DNA of 64,000 nt from Glaciecola siphonariae (GCF_042652645.1 NZ_JBHSGU010000002.1:310001-374000); one strand, 5' to 3'; shown: positions 1 to 9,603, numbered from the stretch's first letter. Numbers and translations are program-made. Notes: generated from the sequence alone by a model not told the origin.

Positions 1-899
1 GCGATACGGTTATTATTCGCCGAGCCGGAGACGTTATCCCGCAAGTGGTTTCGGTTGTGCTTGATAAACGCCCTGACGACGCAGAAGAAATAGTATTTCC
101 TAGTCATTGTCCTATTTGTGAATCGCATGTTGAAAAAATAGCCTCAGAGGCGGTTGCCCGCTGCACTGGCGGCTTGGTGTGCTCTGCCCAGCGTAAAGAG
201 GCGATCAAACACTTTGCGTCTCGCAAAGCACTGGATATTGATGGCTTAGGCGATAAACTCGTGGAACAACTAGTAGAGCAAAAGTTGATTGAAAATCCAG
301 CCGATCTTTTTCATTTAAGTTTACCTCAACTTACCTCTCTTGACCGTTTTGGTGATAAGTCGGCGGTCAATCTTTTGCGTGCGCTTGACGCGGCGAAAGA
401 AACCACGCTGCCGCGTTTTTTATATGCCCTTGGTATTCGAGAAGTAGGGGAAGCAACGGCTAGAAATCTCGCTCTCCACTTTCTAAGCCTAGAAGAGGTG
501 ATTAAAGCTAGCTTTGAAGCCTTGGTAGAGGTGCAAGATGTGGGGGAAGTGGTTGCCCGCCACATATTTGAGTTCATGCATGAGCCAAGCAATCAAAGCA
601 TAATACAAAAGCTTCAAGAGGCTGGCGTTCACTGGCCTGTTATCGAACTTGCGCCTATTGAGCAGCAGCCTTTTGCCGGTAAAACCATTGTGCTTACCGG
701 CACCTTATCGCAGATGGGGCGCAGTGAGGCTAAAGCGAAGCTTCAAGAGTTAGGTGCGAAGGTCTCATCAAGTGTATCTGCAAAAACAGATTTGTTGATT
801 GCGGGCGAAAAAGCGGGATCAAAATTGGCAAAGGCTAGCGAGCTTGGCATTGAAACGTGGGACGAGCAAGCCTTGGTAGATTTTTTAGCGTCTCGTTAG
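1..899 (+). CDS. ligA: NAD-dependent DNA ligase LigA, C-terminal part (5' end outside window)
   Basis: This is the 3' part of the NAD+-dependent DNA ligase, which seals nicks in duplex DNA during replication and repair. The reading frame is open from base 3, upstream of the first internal GTG, so the gene begins outside the window. Visible in order are the end of the OB fold (RRAGDVIPQVV), a four-cysteine zinc finger (CPIC then CTGGLVC), the helix-hairpin-helix region and a C-terminal BRCT domain from about GKTIVLTGTL to the stop. The nucleotidyltransferase domain with the active lysine lies off the left edge. No frameshift is seen, and the end matches the normal LigA C-terminus. Confidence 0.97.
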   Translation, partial: DTVIIRRAGDVIPQVVSVVLDKRPDDAEEIVFPSHCPICESHVEKIASEAVARCTGGLVCSAQRKEAIKHFASRKALDIDGLGDKLVEQLVEQKLIENPADLFHLSLPQLTSLDRFGDKSAVNLLRALDAAKETTLPRFLYALGIREVGEATARNLALHFLSLEEVIKASFEALVEVQDVGEVVARHIFEFMHEPSNQSIIQKLQEAGVHWPVIELAPIEQQPFAGKTIVLTGTLSQMGRSEAKAKLQELGAKVSSSVSAKTDLLIAGEKAGSKLAKASELGIETWDEQALVDFLASR

Positions 900-932
900 C
901 TAACTGCGGTGGGGACAGACCTTGAAAAAGGC

Positions 933-1454
933 CTAGGCCTGGGGTTTCTCGCCTCTGCGAGTGCGCCAGGCTTTGTTAACTGACCATCGCCATATGCCGT
1001 CTAGGCCAAAGTAACCTATAGCGCCTGCAACCACTGAACAGATTAAACAACCGAGTAAAAATGCCGGCCCTATGGTATTGATTGACTCAATTACCCAGCT
1101 CCAACTTAATTCGAAATGAAAGTTTGTCATTTCAGTCCCAAGTACAGTACTCCCCACCAAATATGCCCCGTAGAATATAGGCGGCATAGTCAGAGGATTG
1201 GTTATCCATACCGTAGCAATTGACAGCGGCAAATTAACCCTGAGTACGATTGCAGCCGCAGCCGACAGTACCATTTGAAACGGAACCGGCCAAAACGCGA
1301 AGAATAAGCCTAAGCCAAATGCGCCTTTGGCTGAACGACGATTTAGATGCCATAGATTGGGATCGTGCAACAGCGTACCGAACACTCTTAACGATTTGTT
1401 GGCTTTTACCGAATTATGATCGGGCAAAAATCGTTGAATAAATTTTCTTGGCAT
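933..1454 (-). CDS. DUF2062 family membrane protein
   Basis: A 173-residue protein with the look of the DUF2062 family: an N-terminal basic segment, then an alanine/glycine-rich hydrophobic stretch (GLGLFFAFWPVPFQMVLSAA), the conserved TNPLTMPPIFYGAY segment, and a second pair of membrane helices near the C-terminus. The biochemical role of DUF2062 proteins is not established; they are small inner-membrane proteins. It is divergent from comEC with only 25 bp between the two predicted starts, so at least one promoter must overlap the other gene. The ATG start gives the normal family N-terminus. Family call is confident, function unknown. Confidence 0.85.
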   Translation of the reverse strand: MPRKFIQRFLPDHNSVKANKSLRVFGTLLHDPNLWHLNRRSAKGAFGLGLFFAFWPVPFQMVLSAAAAIVLRVNLPLSIATVWITNPLTMPPIFYGAYLVGSTVLGTEMTNFHFELSWSWVIESINTIGPAFLLGCLICSVVAGAIGYFGLDGIWRWSVNKAWRTRRGEKPQA

Positions 1455-1479
1455 AAATTACTACAACCCTGGACTCGCC

Positions 1480-3915
1480 TTGACCACATCAGACAGAGTG
1501 CTGTTAACATTTATCATAATATTCGTCAGTAGCGCATTATGGCCTAAATTACCCCATCTTTCACTGCTAATTATTGGGACGATAGCTCTCATACTGTTGT
1601 GCGTAATTAAACATCGCTCGCATAATTGCTTATCGGCAATATCGCTAGGTGCATTACTAGGCTTTGTTTGGGCGGGTTTTACAGGCCATATGTATATTAG
1701 TTGGCAAATCGACCCTCAATTACATAATCAAAACCTAGTAATTGAGGGAAGGGTAAGTTCAGTAGTGATGACCAATGATGAGCCTGAAGATGCCTCATCA
1801 CAGGGCGACCCAAGCGCAATTCGATTCAATATCCGCTTAACTCGAGCAGGAAAATCAGCTCTTTATACTTATCCGAAAGTGCGCCTTGCTTGGTACCGGC
1901 CCTCGTTTACACCTAAGCAAGGACAAAGTCTGCGCCTGCTGATAAATATGCGTGCGCCAAATGGTTTGGCTAATCCACATAGTTTTAATTATCAAACATG
2001 GTTAGTCAGTCGCAACATTGTTGCCACCGGCTATGTTTTAGATAGTCCCACAAACAAGGTGATTAAGAGCGAAGTGAGTCTTCGGCAATGGGGCATCGAT
2101 GAGCTGCGTAACATCGGTTTATCAAACGATGCTTGGCTGCAAGCGTTAAGCTTTGGCTTTCGCGCTTTGCTCACCGATGATGACTGGTCACTTATGCAGG
2201 CAAGCGGTACCGCGCATTTATTTGCTATCTCTGGACTGCATGTGGGCATTGTATTTTCTTACGTGCTTTTTGCTGTGGCTAAACCCTTGGGATTTCTGCT
2301 AACGGTCGTGACTCGTTGGCAGAGCAATTATGCGATGCTCACGGGAATAATTGCTTGCAGTGCATGTGTGCTATACGCATATTTAGCCGGCTTTGAAGTA
2401 CCGGTGCTCCGAGCCTTATTTGCCTTGGTGCTGTGGACCTATTTGAGCATAACCCAGTCTCACTGGCGTCTGTCGAGCATCATACTAAGCCTTTTGGCTA
2501 CTTTTTTTGTGCTTTTTCCTTACGCCATTTTAGGTGTGAGCTTTTGGTTTAGTTTTATTGCGGTCTTTAGCATATGGCTATTTGTGTGGCGATTTTGGCC
2601 AAAGAAAACCCTCAGTCGCTTCGAGACATTTAAATGGGGAATTTACCTACAGATATGGTTGTCATTTATCACCCTTCCTTTAACGTTCTATGTATTTGGA
2701 CAGGTGCCGATTTTTGCGTTATTTGCTAATCTTGTGCTCGTACCATGGGTGAGTATTGTGTTGGTGCCTATTTGTGTCTTAGGCACCTTGGCGCTTCTTT
2801 TGTCTTTGCCTGCCAGCATATATCAAACGTGTTTTTACCTTGCCGATGCTGCGATGAATTTTACCTTGTGGGTAATGCAGCTCACGCACACGCTCAATAG
2901 TGATGCTAAACAAGTTGCGGCAAGTCTATACGACCAGTTTTTCGTCCGCGGTATTGTCGCGCCTGACGCTTTTGTAAGCGTTTTATTAATTAGCTCGATA
3001 TTGTTGATGTTATCAGTGTTGCTGCCATTTTGGAGGGGAAAGTACTGGGTGCTCAGTGCGGCAATGCTCTGTTTGATTACGCTTCATTTTACTGATGGCG
3101 CTTATGATAAAAGTAGCAACGGTGTGTCTAGAGCGCGGCTTGCAGTATTTGATGTGGGTCAGGGCAGTGCATCTTTGTTTGAGTTTACCGACTCAGAAAA
3201 TGAAGCTAAGCTCTGGCTCTTTGATACTGGGGGCAGTTATCGTACGGGATTTTCCATGGCACAAAGCGTTATTGTGCCCTTTATCGACAGTGAGCTTGGC
3301 CCAAAACGCAACATTGACCATTTGTTCATTAGCCATCTTGATAACGACCATGCAGGCGGTATCAATTTTTTGTTGCAAGCACGACGAGTCGTAAAGCTCT
3401 CAAGCCCACAACATCGTTGCTCTCTGAGCACATTTACACCTCCCTCGACTTTGCCTAACAATATAAAAGTAGAAGTATTATGGCCCCTTAAACCAAGGCT
3501 AGGTGACATAAATGCAGACAGTTGCGTACTTATGCTTCATGTAAATCGCACTCGCATTTTATTTGCCGGTGACATTGAACATCAGCAGGAGCAAGCGCTG
3601 CTAGAGCTATATGACACGCGCAACAAGCTAAGCGCAGACATCTTAATTGCGCCTCACCATGGTAGCCGCACATCTTCAAGTAAGCCCTTTGTTACTGCGG
3701 TGTCGCCCAGTATTGTTGTATTTACCGCCGCTAAACCGAATCGCTGGGGGTTTCCAGATGAACATGTGCTCAAGCGTTATCAAAAACTGGGCACTGCGGT
3801 TTTGCAAACAGGCAAGCATGGCTTTATTGAATTTGATTTAAGCCAAAAGACGCTTGAATACAAAAGCTATCGCGAGCATCACTATCCTCGCTGGTATTTT
3901 AAAGCACCAATGTAA
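1480..3915 (+). CDS. comEC: ComEC/Rec2 DNA-uptake channel protein
   Basis: An 811-residue polytopic inner-membrane protein of the ComEC/Rec2 family, which moves single-stranded DNA across the inner membrane during natural transformation. An N-terminal hydrophobic/OB-like region is followed by the competence membrane domain (ISGLHVGIVF near residue 250) with many helices. The C-terminal metallo-beta-lactamase-like domain has FDVGQGSA, the metal motif HLDNDH at residues 619-624, FAGDIE and PHHGSR. All metal motifs look intact, so the nuclease-like domain may be active. The TTG start has no good ribosome binding site; the GTG at 1498 is an alternative. The gene precedes msbA-lpxK as in Escherichia coli (ycaI). 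Confidence 0.93.
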   Translation: MTTSDRVLLTFIIIFVSSALWPKLPHLSLLIIGTIALILLCVIKHRSHNCLSAISLGALLGFVWAGFTGHMYISWQIDPQLHNQNLVIEGRVSSVVMTNDEPEDASSQGDPSAIRFNIRLTRAGKSALYTYPKVRLAWYRPSFTPKQGQSLRLLINMRAPNGLANPHSFNYQTWLVSRNIVATGYVLDSPTNKVIKSEVSLRQWGIDELRNIGLSNDAWLQALSFGFRALLTDDDWSLMQASGTAHLFAISGLHVGIVFSYVLFAVAKPLGFLLTVVTRWQSNYAMLTGIIACSACVLYAYLAGFEVPVLRALFALVLWTYLSITQSHWRLSSIILSLLATFFVLFPYAILGVSFWFSFIAVFSIWLFVWRFWPKKTLSRFETFKWGIYLQIWLSFITLPLTFYVFGQVPIFALFANLVLVPWVSIVLVPICVLGTLALLLSLPASIYQTCFYLADAAMNFTLWVMQLTHTLNSDAKQVAASLYDQFFVRGIVAPDAFVSVLLISSILLMLSVLLPFWRGKYWVLSAAMLCLITLHFTDGAYDKSSNGVSRARLAVFDVGQGSASLFEFTDSENEAKLWLFDTGGSYRTGFSMAQSVIVPFIDSELGPKRNIDHLFISHLDNDHAGGINFLLQARRVVKLSSPQHRCSLSTFTPPSTLPNNIKVEVLWPLKPRLGDINADSCVLMLHVNRTRILFAGDIEHQQEQALLELYDTRNKLSADILIAPHHGSRTSSSKPFVTAVSPSIVVFTAAKPNRWGFPDEHVLKRYQKLGTAVLQTGKHGFIEFDLSQKTLEYKSYREHHYPRWYFKAPM

Positions 3916-4003
3916 AGCGTCAAAGTAGCCTTAATACTCAGGCTTCGGGTATACTCACAGCATCAGTTACGAATAAGCCACGCTCAGCCTTATAAGGAGC
4001 ATA

Positions 4004-5767
4004 ATGGAACTTTCGGCGCATCAGCCTTTGAACAAACCTATCAGCAAGTCGATTATTCGACGTTTTGTTACTTATCTTAAGCCATTCAGAGGCCTTTTCT
4101 TGATTGCTATTGTGGGAATGGTGGGTTATTCAGCCATCGATACTTTTGTGTTGATGCAGCTACAACCCCTTATTGACGACAGCCTCAACAGTGGTAATTA
4201 CCTTTATTTAAAGCTCGCAGCTTATTTTATTGTGCCTTTGTTTATTTTGCGGGGAGTGTTCAATTTTATGGGCACCTACACGCTTGAGTATGTCGGTACT
4301 AAAATCGTCATGACAATGCGCCAACAGTTATTTGAAAAATACATTCACTTGCCAATTGAATTTCATGACCACAATAGCAGCGGCACACTGATTTCAAAAA
4401 TTATTTACGATACCGAACAGGTACGCAATGCCGCGGGTAAAGCTTTTTTAACGCTCATCCGAGAGGGCGCCTTGGTACTTGGCTTGTTAACTGCCATGTT
4501 TTATTACTCTTGGCAGCTATCGGTTATCTTTTTGTTGATTGGTCCACTGGTGGCGGTGATTGTTACCTTTGTGAGCAAACGTTTTCGCAAGGTAAGTAAA
4601 GCAATTCAGCAAGCGATGGGTTCGCTTACTTCGTCAATCGAACAAGCAGTAAAGGGTCATAAAGTTGTGCTTATGCACGATGGACAAGCTTTGGAGTCAG
4701 AGCGTTTTAACCAGCGTAACAATCAAAATCGTCAGCAAAATATGAAACTGGTGACATCGCAAATTTTATCTGTATCGAGCATACAAATCATTGCATCCAT
4801 CGCATTAGCGGTTGTAATGTTCGTTGCCAGTATGCCGGTAATGGTGGAGCAGTTAACAGCCGGTATATTCATTAACGTGCTTGTATGTATGGTGATGCTG
4901 CTAAAGCCATTGAAGCTGCTGACGACCGTCAATACTGAATTTCAAAAGGGCATGGCCGCATGCGTCAGTATATTTGAGATATTAGATCATGAAAACGAAG
5001 CAGACACCGGAACTCATGAAATAGATAGGGCCAGCGGGCAATTAAGTTTCAATAATGTGAGTTTCACTTACCCAACAAAAACGAGCCCAGCAATTAAAAA
5101 CGTAAGCTTTGAGGTAAAACCGGGTCAAACAGTAGCGCTAGTGGGGCGCTCGGGAAGCGGCAAATCGACAATATCAAACCTGCTCACGCGATTTTACTGC
5201 CCTGATTCGGGTACCATCAGCCTAGATGGCAAAAACATTCAAGACATCAAGTTGCGCTCTTTACGCAAGCAATTCGCCTTAGTGTCACAACAGGTGACCC
5301 TATTTAACGATACCATTGCAAATAATATTGCGTACGGCAAGCAAGATGAGGTGAGCCGTGAGGATATTATTCGAGCTGCTGATATTGCTTATGTGACCGA
5401 TTTTGTGTCGAAGCAGTCAGACGGTTTTGATACTTTGGTAGGTGAGAACGGGCTTATGTTATCGGGTGGGCAGCGCCAGCGTATCGCGATAGCGCGCGCT
5501 ATTTTGGCCGATGCACCCATTTTAATCCTCGACGAGGCGACCTCAGCCCTTGATACTGAATCAGAGAAGTTTATTCAGCGGGCACTCGACGAGTTACAAA
5601 AATCTCGCACCAGCATTGTTGTTGCACATCGCTTGTCGACGATAGAGGCTGCTGACATTATTTTGGTGGTAGAAGACGGCGAGATAATTGAGTCTGGCTC
5701 TCACGACACACTTCTCAATGCACAAGGCATGTATGCGCAGCTCCATAAAATGCAGTTTTCAGGATAA
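4004..5767 (+). CDS. msbA: Lipid A export ABC transporter ATP-binding/permease protein MsbA
   Basis: A 587-residue half-transporter that flips lipid A-core across the inner membrane. The N-terminal half has six membrane helices, including the early FLIAIVGMVGYSAIDTFVLM segment. The nucleotide-binding domain starts near residue 345 and has Walker A GRSGSGKST (Lys387), the LSGGQRQRIAIARA signature, Walker B ILILDEATSALD and the H-loop VVAHRLST. The length matches E. coli MsbA (582). An AAGGAG ribosome binding site sits just before the ATG. The stop codon is directly followed by lpxK, so the two are co-transcribed and act in the same lipid A pathway. Confidence 0.97.
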   Translation: MELSAHQPLNKPISKSIIRRFVTYLKPFRGLFLIAIVGMVGYSAIDTFVLMQLQPLIDDSLNSGNYLYLKLAAYFIVPLFILRGVFNFMGTYTLEYVGTKIVMTMRQQLFEKYIHLPIEFHDHNSSGTLISKIIYDTEQVRNAAGKAFLTLIREGALVLGLLTAMFYYSWQLSVIFLLIGPLVAVIVTFVSKRFRKVSKAIQQAMGSLTSSIEQAVKGHKVVLMHDGQALESERFNQRNNQNRQQNMKLVTSQILSVSSIQIIASIALAVVMFVASMPVMVEQLTAGIFINVLVCMVMLLKPLKLLTTVNTEFQKGMAACVSIFEILDHENEADTGTHEIDRASGQLSFNNVSFTYPTKTSPAIKNVSFEVKPGQTVALVGRSGSGKSTISNLLTRFYCPDSGTISLDGKNIQDIKLRSLRKQFALVSQQVTLFNDTIANNIAYGKQDEVSREDIIRAADIAYVTDFVSKQSDGFDTLVGENGLMLSGGQRQRIAIARAILADAPILILDEATSALDTESEKFIQRALDELQKSRTSIVVAHRLSTIEAADIILVVEDGEIIESGSHDTLLNAQGMYAQLHKMQFSG

Positions 5768-5770
5768 TTG

Positions 5771-6793
5771 ATGACCCTGCAAAAGGCGTGGTATCAGTCT
5801 GCAAAAGATGCTCCATGGTGGCTCTGTGTGCTTGCCCCCTTGCGTCTCTTATTCGCTATAGTCTCTGGGCTTCGCCGCAGGATGTTTCGTGTGGGTTTGC
5901 TCAGTTCATATCAGGCGGCTTTGCCGGTTGTTATCGTGGGAAATATCAGTGTTGGCGGTAACGGTAAAACGCCCTTTGTGTTGGGTTTAGCGGCATTTCT
6001 TGCAGGTAAGGGCATTAAAAGCGCAGTCCTGTCGAGAGGATATGGCGGCGAACAAAAGCACTTTCCATATTTAGTTAAGGCTGATGATAGCGCAAGAATA
6101 GTTGGCGATGAGCCAGCGTTGATGTGTCAGCGTTTGGGTGTACCTGTGGTGCTAGACCCAGTGCGCGCCCGCGGTGCACGCTTTATTAAAGAGCATACCG
6201 ACGCTCAAATTATTTTATGTGATGATGGTCTGCAACACTATGCCCTGAAACGTGATATCGAGTTATGCGTAACAGATTCGCGCGGACTGGGGAATGGAAT
6301 GTTGCTCCCCCAAGGGCCGCTAAGAGAAAGTAAAAGTCGTTTAAATACCGTTGACTGGATTATTTACAACGGCGCTGATAGTAAGCCGCAAGAAGTATTG
6401 CTGTCATCCTCCACACCTCTAGTTAACATGCATCTTAGGCCCGCATGTTGGATTAACCTAAGTAGCGGCAAAAAATTAGCAATAAGCGATGGTATTGATG
6501 CTTTTGCTCAAGCTCAGGATGTTACTGCGCTAGCTGGCATTGGCAGTCCTAAACGATTTTTTGATACGCTTGATACGCTTGGAATAAAATTATCGAAAAC
6601 GATTTCATTTGACGATCACCACCAATTTATTGCAGATGATATCCCAAGCTCAGATGTCGTGCTAATGACTGAAAAAGACGCGGTTAAATGCCGCGCCTTT
6701 GCACATGAAAAATGCTGGTACTTGCAGGTTGATGCAATACTGGATGATGGCTTTTACGAGCAGCTTTTAAAAAAGCTAGCAATTGAAAACTGA
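5771..6793 (+). CDS. lpxK: Tetraacyldisaccharide 4'-kinase LpxK
   Basis: A 340-residue membrane-associated kinase that phosphorylates the 4' position of the tetraacyldisaccharide to make lipid IVA. It begins with the family's amphipathic/hydrophobic segment (WWLCVLAPLRLLFAIVSGLRR), followed by the P-loop GNISVGGNGKTPF, the LSRGYGG motif, GDEPALM and DDGLQHYALKRDIEL. The end carries MTEKDAVKC, also typical. A TTG codon at 5768 abuts the msbA stop, but the ATG at 5771 is the better start. It is the second gene of an msbA-lpxK-Trm112-kdsB operon. Confidence 0.96.
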   Translation: MTLQKAWYQSAKDAPWWLCVLAPLRLLFAIVSGLRRRMFRVGLLSSYQAALPVVIVGNISVGGNGKTPFVLGLAAFLAGKGIKSAVLSRGYGGEQKHFPYLVKADDSARIVGDEPALMCQRLGVPVVLDPVRARGARFIKEHTDAQIILCDDGLQHYALKRDIELCVTDSRGLGNGMLLPQGPLRESKSRLNTVDWIIYNGADSKPQEVLLSSSTPLVNMHLRPACWINLSSGKKLAISDGIDAFAQAQDVTALAGIGSPKRFFDTLDTLGIKLSKTISFDDHHQFIADDIPSSDVVLMTEKDAVKCRAFAHEKCWYLQVDAILDDGFYEQLLKKLAIEN

Positions 6794-6839
6794 AATGACC
6801 AAACAGCTCATATAAAAATAACGAAGCAGGTGGATACAT

Positions 6840-7196
6840 ATGACCTTTAATAAGAAGTTGCTAGATATTGTCGCTTGCCCGGTTTGCAAAGGGCGCTTAG
6901 TGCTGCATGAACAAAGCTGCCCGCTTTCTCAAACACACGACGCTCAAACACACGGCGCTCAAACACACGATGCTCAAACAAAGCAAACCGACCAAAAACA
7001 AGGCACATCGGTAAAGGCTAGCCTACAAAATAGTTCAGAACCTAACGTTGGAGGCACTGAAAGCTTAACTCAAAGTTTAGTTTGCCGCTTTGACCGTCTT
7101 TCATATCCAATAGAGGACGGCATCCCCGTTCTGCTTGAGAGCGATGCAAAGGTACTTAGCTTAGAAGAGTTAGAAAAGGTAAAAGCGCATGACTGA
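6840..7196 (+). CDS. ycaR: Trm112 family protein (YcaR-like) with a low-complexity insertion
   Basis: A 118-residue protein of the Trm112/YcaR family, normally about 60 residues. The family core is split: the N-terminal KKLLDIVACPVCKGRLVLHE and the C-terminal CRFDRLSYPIEDGIPVLLES match both halves of YcaR, but between them lies an insertion of about 50 residues rich in Gln, Thr, His and Asp. Part of the insertion is encoded by a 15-bp tandem repeat at 6926-6985. Both ends are intact, so the gene is probably functional with a flexible loop. It overlaps kdsB by 8 bp and sits between lpxK and kdsB as in enterics. The role of YcaR is not firmly known. Confidence 0.88.
   Translation: MTFNKKLLDIVACPVCKGRLVLHEQSCPLSQTHDAQTHGAQTHDAQTKQTDQKQGTSVKASLQNSSEPNVGGTESLTQSLVCRFDRLSYPIEDGIPVLLESDAKVLSLEELEKVKAHD
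6926..6985 (+). repeat. 15-bp tandem repeat inside the Trm112 gene
   Basis: Four consecutive 15-bp units (6926-6940, 6941-6955, 6956-6970, 6971-6985) share the core CTCAAACACACG; units 2 and 3 differ at only one base and the last unit is degraded. The repeat is in frame (15 is a multiple of 3) and encodes AQTHD/AQTHG-type pentapeptides. It lies inside the insertion that separates the two halves of the Trm112 domain. Confidence 0.9.
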
Positions 7197-7989
7197 TTTT
7201 ACGGTGGTCATACCTGCTCGTTTTGCCTCTACACGTTTTCCGGGCAAACCCCTAGCGCTTATTGGCGGCAAAACTATGTTAGAGCATGTGCATCAGCGCG
7301 CCTTAGAGGCTGGTGCAAGTCAGGTGATTATTGCAACTGACGACTCCCGTATTGAAAACGCTGCCCAGCAGTTTTCAGCAGACGTATGCATGACCGATGA
7401 CACCCATCAATCAGGTACCACTCGCATTGCTCAAGTCATTGCATTAAGAGGCATATCTGACGACGAAATTGTGATAAATGTTCAGGGAGACGAGCCGTTT
7501 ATTCCCCCCGAAAATATACGCCAAGTGGCGCTTAATTTGGCACAAAATCCGCAATATCCGATGGCAACACTCTGCTATCCTATTGATAATGCTGAGGATG
7601 CAATCAATCCTAACGTTGTTAAGGTGGTCAAGAGCGACAGCGGCAGTGCGCTGTACTTTTCTCGTGCGCCTATTCCCTTTGGTAGAGGGCATATTGTGCA
7701 AGATAGTCAAGGTCGACTGACAATCGAAAACTGGCCAGCAAAAGGTATGCTAGAGCAAACTCCTATGTATTTCCGTCATATTGGGATTTATGGTTACAGG
7801 GCAAATTTTGTGACGCGTTTTAGTGAGATGCAAGACAGTAAGCTAGAGCAATTTGAATCGTTAGAGCAGTTACGAGTGTTAGAAAGGGGGCACCGTATTC
7901 ATATTGAAGTTGCCACTGGCGCACCGCCCCATGGGGTCGATACGCCGGAAGATTTAGACCGGTTAAATGAGCAACTGAATAGGTCTTAG
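7189..7989 (+). CDS. kdsB: 3-deoxy-manno-octulosonate cytidylyltransferase KdsB
   Basis: A 266-residue cytosolic enzyme that activates KDO as CMP-KDO for lipopolysaccharide inner-core synthesis. The N-terminal nucleotide-binding motif VVIPARFASTRFPGKPLALIGG is diagnostic (Arg and Lys of the CTP site). ATDD, VNVQGDEPFIPP and the SRAPIPFGRG segment follow, then HIGIYGYRANFV and the C-terminal GVDTPEDLDRL. The length is slightly above the E. coli protein (248). It overlaps the upstream Trm112 gene by 8 bp, which suggests translational coupling. It converges with rimO and the two coding ends overlap by 4 bp. Confidence 0.97.
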   Translation: MTDFTVVIPARFASTRFPGKPLALIGGKTMLEHVHQRALEAGASQVIIATDDSRIENAAQQFSADVCMTDDTHQSGTTRIAQVIALRGISDDEIVINVQGDEPFIPPENIRQVALNLAQNPQYPMATLCYPIDNAEDAINPNVVKVVKSDSGSALYFSRAPIPFGRGHIVQDSQGRLTIENWPAKGMLEQTPMYFRHIGIYGYRANFVTRFSEMQDSKLEQFESLEQLRVLERGHRIHIEVATGAPPHGVDTPEDLDRLNEQLNRS

Positions 7990-9416
7990 TCTTGGTCAGC
8001 GCTTGGCACCGCCCACATGTCATGCTCACCGGTATGAATGATTTCTACCCATAGCCTTTGACCTACGCTTAAGTCATGCACATCGTTGATATGGATAACA
8101 CCGTCAATTTCTGGCGCTTCTCCAAAGCTGCGCGCGATGGCGCCTTCACTGTCTACGCTATCCACAATAACGTTGTACTCATTTCCAATTTTGGCTTGAA
8201 GGCGTTGATAGCTTATCTCAGATTGAACCTGCATAAAGCGCTTAAGACGTTGCTCTTTGACTTCTTCACTTACCGGATCAGGTAAGTCGTTTGCTCGTGC
8301 ACCTTCAACGGGTGAGTATTTGAAACAGCCAACGCGGTCGAGCTGTGCTTCTTTTAAGAAGGTGAGCAACTCCTCAAACTCCTCTTCGGTTTCACCAGGG
8401 AAGCCTACAATAAATGTTGAGCGAATCACTAAATCAGGACACGTTTCTCGCCATTTTTGAATGCGCTCAACGGTGCGCTCGGCGCTCCCCGGTCGCTTCA
8501 TTAAGCGCAGTATACGTTTGTTTGCATGCTGAAATGGAATGTCTAGATAGGGCAATATCTTACCTTCCGCCATCAGCGGTATTAAGTCGTCAACATGAGG
8601 ATAGGGATAGACATAATGCAGCCTTACCCACATGTCCATATTGCCAAGCTGTTCACACAACTGCTGCATGTGGGTTTTTACCGGCATACCATCCCAAAAG
8701 CCGGTTTTGTATTTAACGTCTACGCCGTAGGCGCTCGTGTCTTGGGAAATAACCAATAATTCATTTACCCCAGCGGCCTTTAATCGTTTTGCTTCGCTTA
8801 ATACTTCGCCAATTGGGCGACTAACTAAATCGCCACGCATGGAAGGAATGATGCAAAACGTACAGCGATGGTTGCAGCCCTCTGATATTTTCAAGTAGGC
8901 AAAGTGCTTCGGGGTAAGTTTAATACCGTGGTCGGGCACTAAATGCAGAAAAGGATTGTGCTTAGGCTTTGGTAAATGCTCATGCACTTGTGCTACCACA
9001 GACTCATAAGCGTGAGGGCCTGTTATCGACAGTACATTAGGATGCACCTCACGGATTTCATCCTCTTTCACGCCCAAACAGCCGGTTACAATCACTTTGC
9101 CATTTTCTGCTAATGCCTCGCCTATTGTGTCTAGAGACTCCTGCACCGCCGAATCAATAAATCCGCAGGTATTCACAATAACAAGTTCTGCATCGTGGTA
9201 GGTAGGCACAACATCATAGCCTTCAGTTCTCAACTGCGTGAGAATGCGCTCAGAGTCTACAAGGTTCTTCGGGCAGCCAAGGGATACAAATCCGATTTTA
9301 GCGCCTTGCTGCGTATTCATGTCTTGTTGGGAGGTGAGGACTTTTACAGGCGTTTCTAAGGTGGTCGACTGCTTTATTTTTACATCCTCTGATGGACGGT
9401 ATTGCTCTACGCTCAT
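7986..9416 (-). CDS. rimO: Ribosomal protein S12 methylthiotransferase RimO
   Basis: A radical-SAM methylthiotransferase that adds a methylthio group to an aspartate of ribosomal protein S12. From the chosen start the protein has 476 residues. The N-terminal UPF0004 domain carries the cluster cysteines in LGCPKN (C48), NTCGF (C84) and GCLG (C113). The radical-SAM cluster motif is CNHRCTFC (C181, C185, C188), and a C-terminal TRAM domain follows. The open frame extends to 9521, but that extension is not family-like; the ATG at 9416 has a GGA-type ribosome binding site. An ATG at 9320 is a further option, since the family core starts just after it. Confidence 0.95.
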   Translation of the reverse strand: MSVEQYRPSEDVKIKQSTTLETPVKVLTSQQDMNTQQGAKIGFVSLGCPKNLVDSERILTQLRTEGYDVVPTYHDAELVIVNTCGFIDSAVQESLDTIGEALAENGKVIVTGCLGVKEDEIREVHPNVLSITGPHAYESVVAQVHEHLPKPKHNPFLHLVPDHGIKLTPKHFAYLKISEGCNHRCTFCIIPSMRGDLVSRPIGEVLSEAKRLKAAGVNELLVISQDTSAYGVDVKYKTGFWDGMPVKTHMQQLCEQLGNMDMWVRLHYVYPYPHVDDLIPLMAEGKILPYLDIPFQHANKRILRLMKRPGSAERTVERIQKWRETCPDLVIRSTFIVGFPGETEEEFEELLTFLKEAQLDRVGCFKYSPVEGARANDLPDPVSEEVKEQRLKRFMQVQSEISYQRLQAKIGNEYNVIVDSVDSEGAIARSFGEAPEIDGVIHINDVHDLSVGQRLWVEIIHTGEHDMWAVPSADQD

Positions 9417-9565
9417 TTCATGTTTCCGGATAATTTGGAATATGCATAGATTATATCGCAATTGCGCCGGCACAACACTCAACAAATGCCCAGCCACATA
9501 GATATAGCGTAAATAAAGCATGAGGAATGAAAGATATTTGAGTATGATTTGGTCTGTATTGTTTT

Positions 9566-9603
9566 GCTACGCATAAAACACTGGGCTACGCAAAAAAACA
9601 CTA
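9566..9603. repeat. Two imperfect ~19-bp tandem copies upstream of the methyltransferase gene
   Basis: GCTACGCA followed by an A-rich stretch and ACACT occurs at 9566 and again at 9585, 19 bp apart; the copies differ by an indel and a few bases. They are flanked by GGTCTG (9551-9556) and its inverted copy CAGACC (9607-9612). The set lies in the 256-bp divergent gap between rimO and the methyltransferase-like gene and could be a regulator site. No function is assigned. Confidence 0.5.

Noticed and set aside
9417..9521. N-terminal extension of RimO
   Set aside because: The 35 residues are not like any RimO N-terminus and there is a usable ATG at 9416, so the extension is probably leader sequence.
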